Below are positions 54,730 through 64,000 of a stretch of 64,000 nt of DNA, piece by piece. The stretch spans positions 1,088,133-1,152,132 of the forward strand of contig NW_022985553.1 in the NCBI RefSeq assembly GCF_010093815.1, in the 5' to 3' direction. The DNA comes from Pseudovirgaria hyperparasitica. Its lineage: Eukaryota > Ascomycota > Dothideomycetes > Acrospermales > Acrospermaceae. Under the pieces are notes generated by a model, which was given only the letters and a program-made list of their open reading frames with translations, had not been told where the DNA came from and made no database searches. The first letter of the stretch is position 1; the number at the start of each line of letters is the position of its first letter. The translations under genes and the position numbers were made by a program.

Positions 54730-56090
54730 CTAATGCAACACCGTCTTGCCAGCATCCTCCGTCTCCTGCCTTGTCTGCTTCAAAAATGGCATTAAATCCG
54801 TACCCCCTGTCCCAGTAAGAGCACCATCCTTCTGTTTCGCAACATCACTCGACATAGACGCCAAGTTCGTCCTCAGTGTCTGTTTCGATCGCCTCGAGGG
54901 TATGATGATGTACTTCGTCACGATCTGAAGGTGCAAGCCCCTAAAATCACTCAACGCCTGCAGCGCCGCCTGATACGCATCTCGAAGCCGCGTCTGCTGC
55001 ACAGCGTGCCCGGGCCGAAGCGCAAACTCCTGGATCTTCGACGCCGCAGACACATCCTCCAGAAATCGACGGTGTGGGCCGGGCATATAGTCTCGCATCT
55101 CCTCATGAAACGACCGTACCGGACCCGTACCTACGGCCTTCACTTCGCCATTCGACTCATGCCGCACCCCCAGTGCCAAGTCGAGGAACTGTATCAGCGA
55201 GCTCTGTGCATTACTCCCGCCACGCACCTGCATCCACTCGCCCCTGCCATCCCCATAATCGTAGAACACGCCATTCGGCAGTCCCGCCGATGCCATATTC
55301 TTGCTCCCGGCGAGAAACGGGCGGATGTCGTCGTAGAAGACGTCCGGGTCGCACTTCTCGGACATACGCATGAGGACCTTGCCGAGGCGGTGGATATGCG
55401 GGACGATCTCTTCGAGACGTTGTGTGGCTCCTGTGTAGTCTTGCGCTTCGGCGCTTTCCATGGCGCGGAGGAGGATTTGGATGGCGGGGGCGCCTTGGGC
55501 TTCGACGGCGACGGAGACGAGGTAGAACCATGCCTCGTCCAGGGTGCCGGTCATGGTGTGTAGAGATTGGAGGGCGTCGAGGGTACTGAAGTCTGGGGAC
55601 GCGGAGGTGAAGTTCCAGAGATTTAGGGCGGCGTATGTGGCGACGGGTGGGAGTTCGAGGTGCTGTGATATGGCGGCGAAGGGGACTGCGACTTGTGGAG
55701 GGAGAATCTATCGAGGATGTATTAGAGTTACTGTTTGAAGGGGTGCTGGAGGGGTCTGCGGACCTCTGACGGCTTTGGACCTCCCCAGATGTAGCCGTGT
55801 GTGAAGAATGCGAGGATGACATATGCTCTTCTCCATTCTGCGACGGTTTGTAGCTTGTGTACGGATAGAATTGGGAGATGCCGGATTTCATCATGTAGCA
55901 AGTCGTGTGCCAGGAGTTTGCTTAGTTTGGTGATGATTGCTTCCCATGGCTCGTAGTACCTGGGTAGACGTCGTAGGGGGAGATCGGCTGGCAGAAAACC
56001 ATTCTCTGTCACTGCATATTTGGACAGGTCTGCAAAACACGGGATTGTATGTGTCTGTGTCGTCGAAGAAGGGAATACATGGACGCCCAT
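54730..56090 (-). CDS. BNA2: Indoleamine 2,3-dioxygenase
   Basis: Exons 55764-56090 and 54730-55707 join to 434 residues. The haem enzyme opens the indole ring of tryptophan to N-formylkynurenine, the first step of the kynurenine route. Markers: RRLPRYYEPWEAI, YVILAFFTHGYIWGGPKPSE at the end of exon 1, ILPPQVAVPFAAIS, GMFYDYG-like GVFYDYGDGRGEW, GGSNAQSSLIQFLDLALGV, MRDYMPGPHRRFL, and FRGLHLQIVTKYIIIPSRR with the proximal haem His near residue 366. The intron (56 nt) has a weak GTCCGC donor, but no other site keeps the family sequence. The N-terminal 20 residues carry no clear targeting signal, so it is probably cytosolic. Divergent from the zinc-cluster regulator. Confidence 0.94.
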
Positions 56091-56853
56091 CTTGATGTAT
56101 ATGTTGGAATATGCAAACTAAGCTTGGAGTGGTAGATATGGAAGATAGTGATTAGAAAGAGTTTCACAGATAGGAGTCTTTCACACAAGATAATACGTGT
56201 CTATTGTACGAGGCACAGTATAATAACTTTTAGTCCCTCGCCTATGGAGACATGACAAGCATCCATGGCTCACTGGCCTCGCGTGAAATAAAGTCGTCGT
56301 GTGGATACAGGCATGGGATCTCGGAAGTGAGATATGCTTTGTTATCATCGGAGCTGCTGGGAATCTGGCATGGCTCGTCTCCACTCTATGCATTGACCTG
56401 CATGCGCATCACTTGACGCAATGCCTCGTCGGCGATAGTGAGATCTATGACAGATGACCATGTATGTACGATGAATGGAAGATATCTAGTAGCGCAGGTA
56501 TCTCTGGCAGATCCGAGATCAGCTCGGCCGAAACGAGTGAGAAAGACATAATAACTTTAAAACCTTGGCAGATATCTACCTCCTTGCAAGGCGGAATGTT
56601 GCCTGAGTAATAGTACAGAACATACTTTGGTACATTTATTTTTATCAATGATTGTGAGCAATTTATACAATCCTTTCCTTGAGAGGCGATTCATAGCTCA
56701 ACCAGGTCATGAACTCGCGCATATCATCACGTGTAGGCCCCATATAAGATTGCCAAGAACGAGGGAAGATATCTTCACGTTGAAATCTCCTCTCTTCCGA
56801 CTTCCGCTCATCTTCATCCTTTCCACTCTCCTGGGCAAGCCGGCCCAAACCTC
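56091..56853. promoter_or_regulatory. Divergent region between IDO and Zn2Cys6 gene
   Basis: About 760 bases that should hold promoters of both IDO and the regulator. Pairs of CGG/CCG triplets, the usual zinc-cluster target, are not obvious apart from a GGCGGA at 56590. Short frames are not family-like. Confidence 0.4.
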
Positions 56854-58963
56854 ATGGCGGACACACAATTAGCCAGATCCGAAACGCGGCCTCGTGTAGA
56901 TAGTGCGTGCGATCAGTGCAAGATCAGAAAAGGTAAGGATGATACAGCTTACTGACGAACTCCCCAAAGTGAGTAATCGAGGATTGACACTACCAGTCAA
57001 GTGTAATGGCGGATACCCTTGCGCTCGATGCGCGAAACAACGGCCTGATGGGTGCCAGTATACTATACCCAATCGTCGTAAACTGAGGGAGTCGCTTCGG
57101 GCAGCCTCCAGAACGCAGCAAGCTGTCCCGAATTTGGTCAGTTCTGTGGCTACAGAACATGCCATGCTCGCAGGCCCAGCAGGACCTCAGCACACCGTCA
57201 CGCCTAGCTTGCACCGACATAGCTCCCCTGGCGATGAAGAAGAAACGGCTATCCCTCGGGAGGGCCGACTTCTTCGAGATACGCAGGGCAAACTCGTCTT
57301 CGTCGGCGATTGTGCGCCGCTCTCTTTCTTGCAGACTGTTCGAAAGCTCATCTCAACCTGTGTCGAGCTAGAGACTACAGCTTCTCAAGAGCGAGATCCT
57401 GTTCTCGAGCAGGTCGAGGTCCGAGACTCAGCTTGCCAAACGGGCCTGACACCGGCTCTGGTCCAAAAAGCGTGCGACAACTTCTTCCGGGCGACGTTCG
57501 GCATTGTTGATCTCTTCGATGAATCGTTTCTCTCTGAGATGAATGCATGGCATAACGATGACTCCGCTGGCTCGGCAGTGAAATACCTTGTCCTGGCGAT
57601 AGGATTGCAAAATGATGATGACGTCTTAGCTGGACACTTCTTCCATAAGGGACGTAAGATCGCGCTACTCCATCTTGCTGCAGACGTCGAGATCTCTACT
57701 GTCCAAGCGTTTCTCCTGGTCTCTGTCTTTATGGTAAGAGCTTGCCAGGCGAATGGAGCCTTCATGTATTTTGGTCTTGCTGCCCGCGCGACATACTCAA
57801 TTGGTCTTCATAGGGCGGAAGTGAACGCCTACTATGGACCAGCTTCGCAGGAGCAACGCCATCGTCTTTACAAAAGCCTGAAGGTTATGGACTTGTTTCT
57901 CAGTGTGTCACTCGCTCGACCACCCGCTATCACCGATGCAGATTGCACCGTGCCATACAGACAGGATGACCCAGGAAAACCTGGAAGCAGCGTGGATGGC
58001 TTGCTCCAAGCAATGCTTATCATCGAACATATCGTTCAGGCAGTATACTGTGAACGTAAAATCTCTCTTTCGATAGCCGAGAAGATCTCTGAGCAGCTGA
58101 AAGACTGGGCTAGTAGGAGATTGCCATATCTCCAGCAGACGCTCCAATCCACAACAGATCAGGGGATCATCGTGAGTGCATGTCAGACCTTGTCGACATA
58201 CTACTACGCGATCATGCTTATTACGCGTCCCTTCCTCATGTTCGATGTGTACAGAGCTTTGAAAGAAGGAGCCGACAGGCCAAATACCGCAAGTCCACGC
58301 ACATCAAGCTTGTCTAACAAACGCATGCGCTTTACAGAGTCTTGCATTGATGCTGCTTGTCTGCTCTTGGATACAGTTCAGCAAGTTCTGGATCGCGATA
58401 TTATGCCACACAAAACACCCATCATCGTTCCGTGGATCTTTACCGCATCGCTGGTCGTATGTGTCGGACTCCTTGGAGGCCTCGGACGAGTCCTCGAGCA
58501 ATATGCGAGGACTTCTATTACTGCATTAGAATACTTAGCCAAGTCTGATGCACATGCATCGCAGTACGCGTCCATTGCCGAGAGTTTACTCAAAACAACA
58601 ACCGAATTCCTCGTCAAGAAGGATATGGAAGAGAGATGCCGCAAAGTGAAGACTTCTTCCGACCTCTTTGGCATGGTTCATCGGGCCTATAACGACACTT
58701 CCACTGGGAGTACTCCTTCGAGCAGTAGTCCTTTCATGCAGGAAACGCATCCGGTCACGATTCCTAACACAAACGCGCGCTACACAACAGCAGACACCAG
58801 TAATGCCCCGTTGCCTGAGACGGTCTGCTCTCTCGGACTGGACGCTGACTTCTTTCTTCTGGCGAATGGTGAATCGTGGGGAACCGTTGCTGAGGAAGTC
58901 TTTGGTACTATGAACCTGTTCCCGAGCTTCGAGAGCGATAGGATGTTCCATGCATACCACTAG
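56854..58963 (+). CDS. Zn(II)2Cys6 transcription factor
   Basis: Exons 56854-56932 and 56997-58963 (64-nt intron, GTAAGG donor) join to 681 residues. The intron splits the zinc cluster, and splicing gives CDQCKIRKVKCNGGYPCARC and then DGC (residues about 19-48), the full six cysteines. Unspliced, the second exon alone would lack the first two. The middle holds the fungal transcription-factor (MHR) domain, with ARATYSIGLHRAEVNAYYG, KSLKVMDLFLSVSLARPPAI and DCTVPYRQDD. The C-terminus is Ser/Thr-rich and ends in an acidic, aromatic part (SLGLDADFFLLANGESWG), a possible activation segment. The target is unknown; its position next to IDO and kynureninase makes them candidate targets, an inference from location only. 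Confidence 0.92.
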
Positions 58964-60172
58964 TGGAGAAGTCTGAAGCTCATATTGAATGCACATAGCA
59001 TGCGTCTGATCGATGACTTGATCAAGCTGGAACCATCTGATCACGCAGCACCACGTCGAGTACCTGATAGTAGGCCATGACTCCAGTCACAGCTCCCACA
59101 GTTTTATCAACGGACCGATCTGCCACAAAAGCTGAAGCAGATCTGCATGGAAGCAGTAGCCTAGGAAAGCTATGAATGCCAGGCGAGCGGCCTGAATCGT
59201 TGTGATTGAGTGTTTCTGAGGAGCGCGTGCGTCTTAGGAGGAGTTCTTCTCAGAAGTAACTTTCATTCGCCTCTAATTCGATACATTGGGCATATGCATG
59301 CTCACGATGCCGAACTTGGACACAAAGTCGACGTGAGCTAGATTGACTTTCCGCGCATCGTCCGCTGCTATCAAGGCGACCGCAACAGATGGCCCTTGAA
59401 AGCACGCAAATCCAATACGGCTGAGTTCGCGGTCCTGGTGGCTGATTATGGGTGACTACAAATAACATTCAATTTGGCCTGGCCTGAGAATCGAAGGAAC
59501 GGGTTACACTTTGGGTTCATGGATCGAAAACAGAAGCATGGAGACTAACTTCTTATTCAACTATTCAAGAAGCAGTGGCTTCAATGAGTGGTAAGCAATA
59601 TCCAAGCCCTCAAGTTGTAAGCGCCTGCAAGGCTGAGACAAACATGCAGAAGTCTACCCCGCCACAGTGGTTGCACAGCATCGCAAATACGCAGCGAAAA
59701 CTCGTTCTGGGCATGATTGCGTTCGGCCTGAGAGTAGGTAACGGAGAAATATCCTTGTGGAAGTTGTTTCGAGATGCATGTCGGGGGATGGATGAGGCTG
59801 CTGCTCGAGGAGAGCGACAAGTCGAATCATGGTATTGTGCACTTGCGGACCAAGTCTTATGTCTCGTGTTACATGGGCGTTTTGGATATCCAGAACTACC
59901 CTGACACGTAGTTGACGCAATGCACAGATGGAGTTGAAAGCAGCTGCATGTCTCGTACAGGCTTAGGCTCCCAGTGGCTCGAAAGGCTGTTCACCTGAGC
60001 GAACATCACAACGTACTCTTGAATTGACAAGTAAATGAGCCTTGCTTCCCTGCCTGGGGTTCAAAGCATCGTTTCGACGATCAAGCTAGGTACATCTCAG
60101 TACAGATGATTGGAGTCAATCTCTTCGCTGCTGACATTCATCTCGAGACTTCACCTCGACAACAACATCACC
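58964..60172. other. Intergenic region
   Basis: About 1.2 kb. A rightward frame at 59575-59904 (109 codons; SLWKLFRDACRGMDEAAARG) has protein-like composition, but a second frame covers it on the other strand and no family is recognised. Left as doubtful. No repeats seen. Confidence 0.4.
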
Positions 60173-61069
60173 ATGGAGCGAGCTGGTTGCATATACTGGC
60201 TACCAGCCCCCACGATCTCATCAGCCCATGCCAACAGTTCTGTTCCTGAAGCCGGACACAATCACCCAGTCATAGTGCTGGAAAGCAGCGGCGGATTGGA
60301 TACCATTCTGCTCGTCAGTCGCTCGACTCACACTAGACTTGCTCATATCAATACTCTCACCTGCTAATCCAAGTCCCAGCTCACATCTTTCAACGGCCAG
60401 AGTCTCTCAGTCCGTCACCCAACCCGCATCAACAATCGCGCGCAATACCTCCCTATCCATCCATCTCCTCCACATCCAGACACCAAAGAGCTCCTCTACC
60501 TCTCACCAGGTCCACCACTTCGCAAAGCGAGCTACATCGGCCTTTCAAAAAGACACCAGGTTCCCACCAGTGCCCTCGTCCACTATGACCGCAAGACAAA
60601 AGCGAAATACAGATTGACCCCACAGTCCTGGAAGCTCCTGCTGGAGAAATTGGATCTGCCACAGACTCTCCTCTTCAACCCCCCAACACCGCTATTTCCT
60701 CCTCCCGCGTACCCGGTGCGTCCAACACCACACAATATGCTGCCTCAGTCCCCAGTAAGGGTGCAGTCTCCGCCCGTGGTCGTGCCTCCAGTGAGATTCT
60801 GGAATGTGGAACCCCTGTACAATTACGGGACTGTCAGCGCGTCGCTTGCAATCGCGAGTAGCAACCCTTATGCGTCAGCACCTATTCCTCAGAGTGCGCC
60901 GCAGAGCGTACAGGTCTATGGCCATCATGAGTTACCAAGCCATCGATCGCGAATGGAGGAGAGGGATTCGGCGGAATGTGGACCCGGCGTCGGGTTCTGC
61001 GTGGTGGCTGCTTTGCTATTTTGTGCTTGGTACTGGAGAGCTAATATATGGGGTATTGTCGCGGGTTGA
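60173..61069 (+). CDS. Uncharacterised protein with Pro-rich region and C-terminal membrane anchor
   Basis: Exons 60173-60313 and 60380-61069 join to 276 residues. The intron (66 nt) has a GTCAGT donor, a GCTAAT branch-like site and a CCCAG acceptor; an alternative acceptor six bases earlier would add two residues. The N-terminal domain (about 1-150) reads GCIYWLPAPT, HNHPVIVLESSGGLDTILL, LTSFNGQSLSV, QYLPIHPSPPHPDTKELLYL, ALVHYDRKTKAKYRLTPQSW and looks like a small beta-rich fold that I have the impression recurs in fungal hypothetical proteins. A Pro-rich stretch follows (FNPPTPLFPPPAYPVRPTPH), then a polar part and one hydrophobic segment (GFCVVAALLFCAWYW) close to the end, which suggests a tail-anchored protein. 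I do not recognise a function. Confidence 0.7.
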
Positions 61070-61796
61070 GGCTTAGAAGGGTTGTTATGACAGAGATGCT
61101 TGGGTAGCCGTGTGACGTGATAGTATGGGAGATTGTTTTCGCGGGATGCGCACATGGGATTGCTGCGGCGGTAATTTTTCACGTCTATGATGGGGCTATG
61201 GTGTTGGTGCTATGAATATTTGGCTGGTGTATGATGCTACTCCTAGATAATCGAGGTATCTACGCGACTGTTGAGGAAAAATTGTGATAGTAGCATATGT
61301 TTCACAGTGTGCATTCCGTGCTCCTCACATGAACCACAACGCAATTTGTCAACACTACATCATACATAGCAGACCGCTAGCTCGAATAACTGTTCAGAAG
61401 AAATGAATCATTACGCATCTTGACCCACCCCACGATGTGAATACGCCTCCTTCGATAATCGCCTATCTAACATCAATGTATCTCACGCAAATGCCTTCCA
61501 ACACTACCTCGCTTCCGATATCATGAACAACAAAGCCTGGATACACAAACATTCTGCTTATCACGTCCAGATGTTCGTGATATTGTTTTGAATAGATTAA
61601 CTTTGTGAGAATCCACCAAAATAGAGCTTTGACTGCGTCATTAATGCTGGTCAATTCGGCGAGGCACTAGTGTTAGATCACCAAGAAAGTTTTGCTGCGT
61701 TCTTAGAGGGAGATGCATGATCTTCTATAAACGTGTACACACAACGGAGGATATCCGTCATAACCTCATGTCAATCCATGACCTCTTATACCTCCC
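61070..61796. other. Intergenic region between convergent genes
   Basis: About 730 bases. Low-scoring frames only; no repeats or known motifs seen. Confidence 0.45.
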
Positions 61797-62618
61797 TCAG
61801 AGCTCCCACTCCATCTCCATCCCATCCTCCACAGCTTCATACGGGGTATCATCAACGTCCATCGCATCCCACCCACTCGCCCATCCCACACCAACTTTCT
61901 CCCCCTCTTCGCGTACCACAACCCCATTCACAACCCTCCTCACAGCCCTCTCCTCAACAACCTTTTTCGCGCCCTCAAGCCCGACAATCAAACTCTTCAA
62001 CATATGCGGCAAATCTAAGTCCTCAACCCTCGCACGCGAGTGTGGAATCCCACTCCCAAGTCCATCCGCATCAGCATCCGCATCTTTCCATTTATTACGA
62101 TACTCCTTCGCGAGCCCAAGACACCGCCTTGTATCCCCAGTACCGAGCGCGGCATGAAGCACGCAAGTCTCTTGATCGAGTGCATCTAGCAGGTTTGCGT
62201 GGAACCGATGCGTCCCAACTCCCAAACCCACAGCACTACCGAGCGCAGTAGCAGGCTCGCCGCGCGGCACTTTAACGTCACATAGCCCCAGACAGAGCAC
62301 GATGTAGCGCTCGAGCAGGACGTAGAATTCGAAGAAGTCGAGCTTGAACATTGTCAGTGCTTCTTTCTGCGACGGTGGGGACGGGCCGCGGATAATTGTG
62401 AGTGCTGAGTCGCTGGGGTTGTGTGTGTGGGTGCTGGATGTGCTTGTGGCGCGTGTATGGGATGTGAGGAGGCTCTCTGCTTTCCAGCGGAGGCGGGTGA
62501 GGAGGCGGGAGAGTTTTTCGGTGTTGGCGATGAGGTGGGTTTCGGTGTCGGTGATGCGGATGCGGTGGGTGTTGTTGCTGGTTGCCCAGCGGGAGTGTGT
62601 GAGGGTGCGGCCGTTCAT
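61797..62618 (-). CDS. Uncharacterised fungal protein, 273 residues
   Basis: A single frame from the ATG at 62618. The N-terminal half is helical-looking (ETHLIANTEKLSRLLTRLRW and on), followed by a Ser/Thr/His-rich linker, then the best-ordered part: SQKEALTMFKLDFFEFYVLL with ERYIVLCLGLCDV, HRFHANLLDALDQETCVLHA and LPHMLKSLIVGLEGAKKVVE. The C-terminus is acidic. There are no signal peptide or convincing membrane segments. I do not recognise the family; the amphipathic helices suggest a helical adaptor. The codons are C/G-rich at the third position. The opposite-strand frames here are shadows. Confidence 0.7.
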   Translation of the reverse strand: MNGRTLTHSRWATSNNTHRIRITDTETHLIANTEKLSRLLTRLRWKAESLLTSHTRATSTSSTHTHNPSDSALTIIRGPSPPSQKEALTMFKLDFFEFYVLLERYIVLCLGLCDVKVPRGEPATALGSAVGLGVGTHRFHANLLDALDQETCVLHAALGTGDTRRCLGLAKEYRNKWKDADADADGLGSGIPHSRARVEDLDLPHMLKSLIVGLEGAKKVVEERAVRRVVNGVVVREEGEKVGVGWASGWDAMDVDDTPYEAVEDGMEMEWEL

Positions 62619-63506
62619 GGTCGGGTGGCTTTGAGAAGATGGATGGGTGCATTGGATGGGATGGGGAGGTTATAGGGCAGTTGAGAAGGGGAGCGGAGCC
62701 GAAGGTGTTGTTACATGGTGTGATGAGGGTTTTGGTGAATCCATGAGAGATTTTAGCGCGCGCTTGGAGGGGAATTTCGCGCTGAGTTGTACGGAGCGGG
62801 GGTGTTAGGGAGTGCGCTTTATTTCGGGCTTATTTACAGGTTGGGTTCATGACGTCGCGTTCTACGAGGATACGACGTCTAACGATGTCTTGGTTCTAGT
62901 TTGACTGTATATTTGGACATTGCAGCACTTCCTGAAGTTGTTACTGCGACTGGCAAGAGAATCGCATCGCTCACTGCCGTCTGGGCAAGGATTTGCGCCT
63001 ATCAGCGTATAATCAACATTGATTCCAATAGAGCATGTGGACTCTCAAGCTCTCAAATATGAATATAAAGGCTTGTCAATTTGGTAGAACGACAGTGCTA
63101 GAGTTGAGTGGTGTGGCCGAAGACGTGTATCAGTTCCATATATGCAGGTTTCTTTCTTATCCATGAACCGAGGATGAGTATCTCATATGACAGTCCTAGT
63201 ACCATAAGAATGTCTGGGTTATCCTGTGAAGCTCTTATCATGGATTAGATCGAAGGGACCCTTTCAAAATTGTTATTGTATTAGCACTTGTAATATATGC
63301 ATTAAACTCGGCTTGGAGCCCTCGAATATGCGGAGACATGTGCCAAGACCGAGGTCAAGATTTCGAGCAGGGACAATTGTGGAGATGGCGTACGATTAGT
63401 CTGGATGGATCTTGCTAATGAGAGAACCATAAACGGTGATGTAGTTGGAGGTCGACTTGATAATTCATCTTTTCATTGTACACATATATCGAGAACTCGA
63501 ATTTGA
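62619..63506. other. Divergent intergenic region
   Basis: About 890 bases between the start of the 273-residue protein and the thiolase-like gene. Nothing recognised. Confidence 0.45.
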
Positions 63507-64000
63507 ATGCAGTTCCGGACTAGAATAATGGTCTCCTCGCTGCAGCCAATCATAATAGGTGTCGGAGATATCAAGAACCAATCACCTAAACTCGAGGATG
63601 CGCTCGAGCCAGCAGACTTGATGGTCAAGGCCATTGAGACCGCACTCTCAGATACGGGTATAGATCAACCGAGTCTTCAAGCGCTCCGAGATGCGGTTGA
63701 CTCCATCGATGTCGTACAATCATGGACGTGGCCATATCCAGACATCGTGGGCACGCTGTACGAGAAGCTCAACGTCACCAGAGGAAATGGATCAATGAGC
63801 AATCATGGCGGAAATGAACCAGGAAAGCTGTTGGATGAAGCTGCGCGGAAAGTCGCAGGTGGCAGGAGCAAGGTTGCTGTCATTACGGGTGCGGAGGCTC
63901 TGGCTTCTCGTACGTATACCAATGGATTTGGCATGAGAGAGCTGCTGATTCGATAGTGAGTGCGTTCGCGGCAGCGAAGAAGATGCCCCCACCTGGATGG
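63507..64000 (+). CDS. Thiolase-like (acetyl-CoA acetyltransferase family) protein, 5' part
   Basis: Exon 1 runs from 63507 (or the Met at 63528) to 63909; exon 2 starts at 63957 and leaves the window at 64000. The splice (GTACGT donor, GATAG acceptor) gives EALASLSAFAAAKKMPPPGW, matching the fungal family. Other markers: PIIIGVGDIKNQS, EPADLMVKAIETALSDTG, IDVVQSWTWPYPDIVGTLYE, NHGGNEPGKLLDEAARKV and KVAVITGAEALAS. Such proteins resemble the SCP2-thiolase group and probably act on acyl-CoA, perhaps in peroxisomes. Only the first 140 or so residues are visible, so the catalytic Cys and His cannot be checked. The second Met (MVSSLQPI) is the likelier start because it lies nearer the conserved domain. 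Confidence 0.85.

Noticed and set aside
54931-55894. Frames of about 210-227 codons overlapping IDO
   Set aside because: Out-of-frame or antisense readings of IDO; Arg/His/Pro-rich without family features.
59575-59904. Possible 109-residue gene
   Set aside because: Plausible composition but opposed by a frame on the other strand and without family support; left as intergenic.
61733-62251. Frame of 172 codons opposite the 273-residue protein
   Set aside because: Ser/Pro/His-rich antisense shadow; the minus-strand frame is longer and has ordered helices.

Overview
The window is nuclear DNA of a filamentous ascomycete (Pezizomycotina). Evidence: most genes are split by 50-70 nt GT-AG introns, the proteins are typically fungal (HET domain, esterase-NACHT-propeller NLR, Zn2Cys6 regulator, secreted PL4 and GH49 enzymes, Sts1/Cut8, Axl2-like receptor), and there are HEM2, COX8, COQ2, RSM25 and MTR4 orthologues. 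A dothideomycete is my best guess, but it is only an impression. I found no transposon, retroelement, CRISPR array or complete tRNA/rRNA gene. Exon boundaries were placed by hand from reading-frame continuity, GT/AG sites and family alignment remembered from knowledge, not by software.

Layout. 1-25 kb is a dense housekeeping block: Axl2-like membrane protein (-, runs off the left edge), EFM6 methyltransferase (+), HEM2 (-), a long disordered protein of unknown function (+), a small secreted Cys-rich protein (+), a mitochondrial PPR protein (-) divergent from mitoribosomal RSM25 (+), TatD nuclease (-), steroid 5-alpha-reductase family protein (-), STS1 (-), MTR4 helicase (-) divergent from COX8 (+). 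25-40 kb is an accessory block: HET-domain gene (-), PL4 rhamnogalacturonan lyase (-), fructosamine-3-kinase family gene (-), a 1589-residue esterase-NACHT-propeller NLR (+) and a GH49 dextranase/isopullulanase (+). 40-46 kb is sparse: one small methyltransferase (-), 2.9 kb with no convincing gene, then COQ2 (-) divergent from a JmjC chromatin protein (+, to 50.4 kb). 51-59 kb holds a GPI-type Cys-rich cell-wall protein (+), kynureninase (-), indoleamine 2,3-dioxygenase (-) and a divergent Zn2Cys6 transcription factor (+). 60-64 kb has two uncharacterised genes and the 5' part of a thiolase-like gene running off the right edge.

How the genes work together. Two kynurenine-pathway enzymes (IDO, step 1; kynureninase, step 4) lie in tandem, with a transcription factor reading away from them, which suggests a small tryptophan-degradation/NAD module. 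The 25-40 kb block combines two non-self-recognition type genes (HET, NLR) with secreted polysaccharide-degrading enzymes. Several mitochondrial genes (PPR, RSM25, COX8, COQ2, and HEM2 for haem) sit in divergent promoters. Nothing in the window clearly amounts to an undescribed system; the strongest candidates for a closer look are the NLR, the IDO-kynureninase-regulator set, the small secreted protein at 11.9 kb and the three unrecognised conserved-looking genes.
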